From Acidimicrobiia bacterium (GTDB lineage: Bacteria; Actinomycetota; Acidimicrobiia; Acidimicrobiales; Poriferisodalaceae), in contig JAJECP010000020.1 of assembly GCA_022821985.1 (NCBI GenBank), positions 1-64,000 of the forward strand: a stretch of 64,000 nucleotides of DNA, given 5' to 3'. The translations under genes were made by a program, and so were the position numbers. The notes below the pieces were generated by a model, which was not told the origin of the DNA, made no database searches, and saw only the letters and a list, made by a program, of their open reading frames with translations. This document shows, in pieces, positions 59,138-64,000 of this stretch. Position 1 is the first letter of the stretch. Each line of letters starts with the position of its first letter.

Positions 59138-60001
59138 AGGTGCGCTGGTGTTGCGCGATGCACCCGATACATGGTTCGTCTATGCCGGAGCCTCGTTTGA
59201 CGTCTGGAACCCGGACACCGGTGCCTACTTCGCTTCAGTAAACGCTCAGCAGATCACCGACCACCTGCAGCACAAGCGACAACGGCAACACGGAACGTCG
59301 TCGTCACCATTTGCCGAGTTCACTGACGACCACATCGGCGACGCCGACACGCTGCCATGTCTGCGTCCACGCATCGCATTCCGCGATGTGACCAACGCAA
59401 CCAATACCCGCACAATTGTCGCGGCCTTGGTCCCCGGCAACATCGTCATCACGAACCAGGCGCCCTATCTCCTGTGGCCTCGAGGCCAGGCTGCCGATCA
59501 GGCATTCCTCTTGGGAGTCCTGTCGTCGATGGTGCTGGACTGGGTCGCCCGCCGGGTCGTCGAGCTCCACCTCAACTTCCACATCTTCAACAGCCTTCCG
59601 ATCGCCGACCCCGGTTCTGAACACCCGGTGCGGGATCGGGTGGTGGAGATCGCGGGACGGCTGGCTGCTGTCGATGACCGGTTCGCGGAGTGGGCCGCCG
59701 AGGTCGGGGTGCCCGTCGGCTCAGCGAATGATGAGGCGACCAAGCAGGACCTGATTCACGAGCTCGACGCCTGCGTGGCTCTCCTGTACGGCCTCGATGA
59801 GGACGATCTCGAGGTCATCTACACCACGTTCGACGAGAAGCGGCCCACCCGTTACGTGGACCGGCTCGCGGCGGTTCTCGAGCACTTCAGACGACTGCGA
59901 TGACGCCTTCCTTGCTCAGGAGAGATCGGCTTCACCACCCGAACGGATCAACGCGGCGGGTCTCCTGCGGATTCAGCGCTGCGTCCCAGCCGCATGGTGC
60001 T

Positions 60002-60193
60002 TCAACAAGAGGTCGGCGTCATCGGCCTATCGAGCGCCGCAACGTCGGACTCGCTGACGTCACGGTCGCCCACCACCGGAACGGGACGCGTGAGGTGCCA
60101 GAAACGCATCGCTTCAGCGACCCCAGGCTTGGGCAACGACTGCTCCAGCACGCGGTCGACTGTCGGGGAATTCTGCGTTTGGCTTTCAGTCAC
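60002..60193 (-). CDS. Possible small ORF between methyltransferase and helicase
   Basis: A 63-residue minus-strand ORF (MTESQTQNSPTVDRVLEQSL...) reads more like a protein than the other frames here. It has no recognised family, and there is no supporting overlap or ribosome-binding site. It is the only candidate in the 381-nt gap 59904-60284, in which I see nothing else. Confidence 0.25.
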   Translation of the reverse strand: MTESQTQNSPTVDRVLEQSLPKPGVAEAMRFWHLTRPVPVVGDRDVSESDVAALDRPMTPTSC

Positions 60194-60284
60194 CGCCGCC
60201 TCCTGTCTCGGACTGAACGCTACCGCGCTGGATCAACACCGAGCCCCATTTCCTGCGAGCGGCTCGACGCGCGGCGAGAGTCCC

Positions 60285-63200
60285 GTGGTCATTGAGCCGA
60301 AGCCCGAACTGGCGCTCAACCGTGACGGCCAGACCGTGGCGCAGGCGCTGAACGGGTTCATCACCCACGCCGCTACCGGCTTCGTGGGCGGTGCCGCGGT
60401 GGACATTGCAACCGCCTATTTCAATGTCGGCGGGTACTCCCTGCTGGCCGACGCACTCGACCATGCATCGGGCGTCCGGCTGCTGCTGGGCGCCGAGCCG
60501 CAGCCGCCGGAGAACCGCCGACGAGCACTGCACGCCGAGCCGGCTCACCCGGCACGGGCAGTTCGCGCCCGCATGCAGAGCGCGCTGGCCGAGCAGGAAC
60601 AGCTCCTCCGTGTCGAACGCGACCACTTGGGATTCAGCCGCCAGTCCGACGCAGCGGCACGCCGACTCACCGATTGGCTGGCATCGCCGGGCGTGGAGGT
60701 GCGACGTCTCGAGGGCCGATTCCTGCACGGCAAGGCTTTCGTGGTTGGCGACCGATCGCATGGCGTCGTGGCCGGATCGTCCAACTTCACCTACGCCGGA
60801 CTCGCGTCCAACCTGGAGCTGAACCTCGGCAACTACGCACCGTACGTCGTGACACAAGTGCAGGAGTGGTTCGACGAGCTGTGGGATCAGGCAGCCCCGT
60901 ACGATCTGGCCGCCCTGTTCGAGGCGAGGTTCGAGCCGCACTCACCACAGCTCGTGTACCTGCGGATGCTGTGGGAGCGATATGGCGACGAGCTGCAAGC
61001 CGAAGCCGATGCCGAGGGCGCCCCGCAGATCCACCTCACCTCGTTCCAAGCAGACGGGCTGTGGCGGGCGCGCCGCATACTCGACGAGCGGCACGGTGTG
61101 TTGGTGGCCGACGAGGTCGGTCTCGGCAAGACATTCCTCGCCGGCGAGCTGATTCGCGAAGCCGCCCTGGAGCGCCGCCAGAAGGTGCTGGTGATCACGC
61201 CCGCCACGTTGCGCGACGGCCCGTGGCGTGCGTTCCGAGCCGAGCACAACCTGCCGATGGAGCTCGTGTCGTTCGAGGCGTTGATGGGCGACGGGCGACT
61301 CAACCCTGAGCACGCCACCGGCACCAAGCTCGAACAGCGCTACGTCACCGACTACGCGATGGTGGTGATCGACGAGGCGCACAATCTGCGCAATCCGTCC
61401 ACGCAGCGGGCACAGGCGCTGCGACGGCTGCTCGCCGGATCGCCGCCGAAACAACTGGTCATGCTGACCGCTACGCCGGTGAACAACAGCCTGTGGGACT
61501 TGTACCACCTGCTGGGGTACTTCCTGCGCAACGACGCGGAGTTCGCCGATGCCGGCATCGGCTCGCTGCGCGATCACTTCGCCAAGGCCGTCGCGCTCAA
61601 CCCCGACGACCTGACTCCTGAGCATCTCTTCGACGTGCTCGACGCCGTGGCCGTGCGCCGCACCCGTTCGTTCGTGAAGCGCTTCTACCCCAACGACATC
61701 GTGCGCATCGGCGGGCACGACACGCCGATCGTCTTCCCGACCCCTCGGGTCCGCAAGGTGAACTACGACCTCGACGCGGTCTTGCCCGGATTCTTCGACC
61801 GGTTCGCCGCTGCGCTCGATGCCGACCCCGACCTCAGTGCTGGAGCATCTGACGCTGCCGGGGCCGATGATCCGGCAAGCACCAAGAGCAAGGTGCCCGA
61901 CGCACCGGCGGACACAAGTGCCCTCACACTGGCGCGATATGCACCCTCGCGCTACCGGCTTGACCACGCGATCGACACCTACGAGCTGCAACTCACCGGG
62001 CTGCTGCGCTCGGGCCTGTTGAAGCGATTCGAATCGTCGCCCCATGCCTTCGCGGAGACGTGCGAGCGCATGGCGAACAGCCACGACGCGTTCCTGTCCC
62101 TGCTCGACGGAGGCCGGGTGGGCACCGGGGACGTGCTGGCGGATTGGATCGCCGCCGACACCGATGATTTCGACGACAAGCAGCGCGACGCCTTCTTGGA
62201 CCACCTGGTCCACGTCACCGACGATGCTGCAGAATTCGACATCGAGCGGTTGCGCCAAGACACCGAGCGTGACCGAGACCTGCTGCGCGACTTTGCAGCC
62301 GAGGCACGCACTGTGACACGGGACGCAGATCCGAATCTGGCTGCCCTCACCGACGAGCTTGCCGCTATCGCCGCCGACGCACGTGCCCATGGCATCGGTG
62401 CCGAAGACACCCGCGACCGGCACAAGGTGCTGATCTTCAGCTACTACGCCGACACCGTCGACTGGATCGTCGAGCACCTCGAAGCGGTGACCCACACCGA
62501 CGCTCGGCTCGCTGCCTACCGGGGGCGCATCGCTTCGGTGGCGGGCAGCTCGGGCTCTGCTGACAAGGAATCGGTGCTGTGGGGATTCGCCCCACGCACC
62601 ACCGATGCGCCCGAGGGCCACGACGACGACCGGTACGACATCGTGGTGGCAACCGATGTGCTGGCCGAAGGCGTGAACCTGCAGCAGGCCTGCCACATCG
62701 TCAACTACGACCTTCCGTGGAATCCGATGCGCCTCGTGCAGCGTCACGGGCGCATCGACCGCATCGGCTCACGCCACGCGGAGGTATTCCTGCGTTGCGT
62801 CTTCCCGGACAGCCGGCTGGACGACCTGCTCGGCCTCTCCGAACGACTGCGCCGCAAGATCGCGCAAGCAGCGGCCAGTGTGGGCGTCGGCGAGATACTG
62901 CCTGATCAAGGCAAGCATCACGAGCTCAACTTCACCGAGACACGCGAGGAGATAGAACGCATCCGTCGCGAGGACGCAACCATGTTCGAGCGAGGCGGAA
63001 CCGCGAAGGGCGTCCTGTCGGGCGAGGAGTTCCGCCAAGAGCTGCGCCAGGCAATGGAGGACGCAGATCTCGCGGAGCACATCGCCTCGCTGCCCTGGGG
63101 CTCGGGTTCGGGAATGGCAGCCCGCTCAGGCGACGGGCGAGCCGGCTACGTCTTCTGTGCCCGCGTCGGCGACCACCCGGCGCCCCTGTTCCGATTCGTC

Positions 63201-63695
63201 GGCCGAGATGGGTCAACTTCTGACGAGGTGGTGGACGAGTCGCTGGCCTGCCTCGACCTCGCCCGCCCGCCTGCCGGCTTCGAGACACCGCGCACATTGG
63301 GAGACTCCGATGTCGAAGGCGCATTCGAGGCGTGGAAAGTTGCCCAAGACGACATAGTCCGCAAATGGAACGTCATGTCCGACAAGGCGAACCTCGAGCC
63401 GCGGATTTCGCCCCGGCTGGCTCGCGCCGCACAAGCAGTGCGTGACCACTCTCCGCCGGAGATGACACAAGACGACATCGACCGCACCGTCGACACGATC
63501 ACTGCTCCCTACCCGGAGCGAACGATCCGAACGCTCGCTGCGGCGCTCAAGAGCTCGGCGAACCGGGCCGAGCAGGCCGTCGAAATCATCAGGGTGATCG
63601 ACGTGCTCGGTCTGCAGCCCTACGAGCCGCCCGAGCCGCTGCCCGAGATCACGCCCGACGACGTCTACTGCGTCACCTGGCTCGCCCTCGTGTGA
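60285..63695 (+). CDS. PLD-domain SNF2 helicase of a restriction/defence system
   Basis: The 1,136-residue protein starts at GTG 60285 (VVIEPKPELALNRDGQTVAQAL); the frame extends to 59994, but that leader is non-protein-like. The N-terminal PLD-type nuclease fold shows FLHGKAFVVGDRSHG and GSSNFTYAGLASNLELNL (about residues 146-185). SNF2 helicase motifs follow: ADEVGLGKTF (~277), VVIDEAHNLRNPS (~360), LTATPVNN, then VATDVLAEGVNLQQ and QRHGRIDRIGS (~818). It is probably the DNA translocase/nuclease partner of the methyltransferase upstream. The pair resembles DISARM DrmD/DrmMI or other helicase-methyltransferase defence modules, but drmA, drmB and drmC are not present in the window. Confidence 0.9.
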   Translation: MVIEPKPELALNRDGQTVAQALNGFITHAATGFVGGAAVDIATAYFNVGGYSLLADALDHASGVRLLLGAEPQPPENRRRALHAEPAHPARAVRARMQSALAEQEQLLRVERDHLGFSRQSDAAARRLTDWLASPGVEVRRLEGRFLHGKAFVVGDRSHGVVAGSSNFTYAGLASNLELNLGNYAPYVVTQVQEWFDELWDQAAPYDLAALFEARFEPHSPQLVYLRMLWERYGDELQAEADAEGAPQIHLTSFQADGLWRARRILDERHGVLVADEVGLGKTFLAGELIREAALERRQKVLVITPATLRDGPWRAFRAEHNLPMELVSFEALMGDGRLNPEHATGTKLEQRYVTDYAMVVIDEAHNLRNPSTQRAQALRRLLAGSPPKQLVMLTATPVNNSLWDLYHLLGYFLRNDAEFADAGIGSLRDHFAKAVALNPDDLTPEHLFDVLDAVAVRRTRSFVKRFYPNDIVRIGGHDTPIVFPTPRVRKVNYDLDAVLPGFFDRFAAALDADPDLSAGASDAAGADDPASTKSKVPDAPADTSALTLARYAPSRYRLDHAIDTYELQLTGLLRSGLLKRFESSPHAFAETCERMANSHDAFLSLLDGGRVGTGDVLADWIAADTDDFDDKQRDAFLDHLVHVTDDAAEFDIERLRQDTERDRDLLRDFAAEARTVTRDADPNLAALTDELAAIAADARAHGIGAEDTRDRHKVLIFSYYADTVDWIVEHLEAVTHTDARLAAYRGRIASVAGSSGSADKESVLWGFAPRTTDAPEGHDDDRYDIVVATDVLAEGVNLQQACHIVNYDLPWNPMRLVQRHGRIDRIGSRHAEVFLRCVFPDSRLDDLLGLSERLRRKIAQAAASVGVGEILPDQGKHHELNFTETREEIERIRREDATMFERGGTAKGVLSGEEFRQELRQAMEDADLAEHIASLPWGSGSGMAARSGDGRAGYVFCARVGDHPAPLFRFVGRDGSTSDEVVDESLACLDLARPPAGFETPRTLGDSDVEGAFEAWKVAQDDIVRKWNVMSDKANLEPRISPRLARAAQAVRDHSPPEMTQDDIDRTVDTITAPYPERTIRTLAAALKSSANRAEQAVEIIRVIDVLGLQPYEPPEPLPEITPDDVYCVTWLALV

Positions 63696-63701
63696 CTGGC
63701 G

Positions 63702-64000
63702 TCAGTCGTTGTCGGTGATGGTGCCTTGTGCGCGGTCGTCGTCCAGGGTGGCATGGCTGGTGTCGGACAGGTACAGCCGCAGCACGAGCGTCTCGGTTCC
63801 CTCGCCGCCGGCGCGGTCGTCGATGAGGCGGATCTGGACGGTCTTGGAGGTGTCGCCGACGGCGAAGACGACCTGCCCCCATTCGGGCAAGTAGTCGCTG
63901 TAGGCCGTCGCAGTGCCGCCGAGCACCGAGTAGTACACCGTCACCGGCCCGGCTGCGGGCCCGGTCATCTCCACGGTGAAGGTGACCGCGCCGTCGCCCT
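63702..64000 (-). CDS. Calx-beta domain protein, C-terminal end (partial)
   Basis: A minus-strand frame enters from the right edge and stops at TAG/TAA-type codon 63702. About 99 residues show a complete Calx-beta domain (VTFTVEMTGPAAGPVTVYYS, GGTATAYSDY, the ETLVLRLYLSDTSH strand and the terminal GTITDND). The protein ends exactly at the domain boundary. Such domains usually occur as tandem repeats in large secreted or surface proteins with calcium binding. It converges on the helicase gene with a 6-nt gap. Confidence 0.85.
   Translation of the reverse strand, partial: GDGAVTFTVEMTGPAAGPVTVYYSVLGGTATAYSDYLPEWGQVVFAVGDTSKTVQIRLIDDRAGGEGTETLVLRLYLSDTSHATLDDDRAQGTITDND

Noticed and set aside
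59994-60284. Longer N-terminus for the PLD-SNF2 helicase
   Set aside because: The extra ~97 residues are Ser/Thr-rich without family similarity; GTG 60285 begins the recognisable domain.

Overview
This window looks like a chromosomal segment of a high-GC Gram-positive bacterium (Actinomycetota). An Acidimicrobiia-like lineage is my best guess, by inference only. The reasons are the G+C-rich codon use, GTG/TTG starts, the actinobacterial order of the translation/cell-division genes (smc-ftsY-ffh-rpsP-rimM-trmD-rplS-yraN-comM-dprA-xerC-rpsB-tsf-pyrH-frr-cdsA-dxr-rseP-ispG-rimP-nusA-infB-rbfA-truB-ribF-rpsO-pnp-dapB), a SepIVA-like coiled-coil gene beside coaD, and a DUF222/HNH protein. No rRNA, tRNA or CRISPR array was recognised.

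Layout. 1-118: tail of an IS982-like transposase. 208-2545: acyl-CoA synthetase and a winged-helix-like protein. 2853-5539: dapA and RNase J, overlapping by 4 nt. 5540-13900: an accessory island lying between rnj and dapB. Its left part (about 5560-10850) is visibly AT-richer than the host. It holds an alpha-type DNA methyltransferase facing a three-gene block: a PD-(D/E)XK nuclease, a small middle component, and a zinc-hook ABC ATPase. That block matches the ABC-three-component (ABC-3C) conflict-system layout. A Tat-exported molybdopterin oxidoreductase and a compact type II restriction-modification pair follow. 14074-52709: a nearly unbroken minus-strand series of housekeeping genes for lysine/peptidoglycan precursors, RNA decay, ribosome maturation, translation factors, isoprenoid (MEP) and phospholipid synthesis, SRP targeting, chromosome condensation and fatty-acid initiation. 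Two small plus-strand genes at 38530-38858 interrupt it. 52826-55194: a zinc-ribbon ORF, rsmD and a DUF222 HNH protein. 55229-63695: a second defence locus, with an AT-rich promoter region, a large Eco57I-type adenine methyltransferase gene and a PLD-SNF2 helicase. The right edge carries the end of a Calx-beta protein.

The most unusual part is the methyltransferase gene at 55472-59903. It is split by a (GA)17 tract that puts its 3' third out of frame; gaining one GA unit or losing two would rejoin it into about 1,477 codons. Downstream there is a C11 tract followed by three imperfect 65-68 bp tandem units. Each unit encodes the same W-R-x-R-P...L-x-A-T-x-D-K-x-R-F motif, but each in a different reading frame. 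A second motif (T-x-x-N-x-K-x-W...Y-T-x-A-L-V) is also duplicated in two frames. This is a strong candidate for a phase-variable, possibly multi-state, restriction/defence gene. Other points of interest are an in-frame TGA near the start of the ABC-3C middle component, an Fpg-family protein lacking the usual catalytic residues, and a LytM-like protein lacking its zinc ligands.
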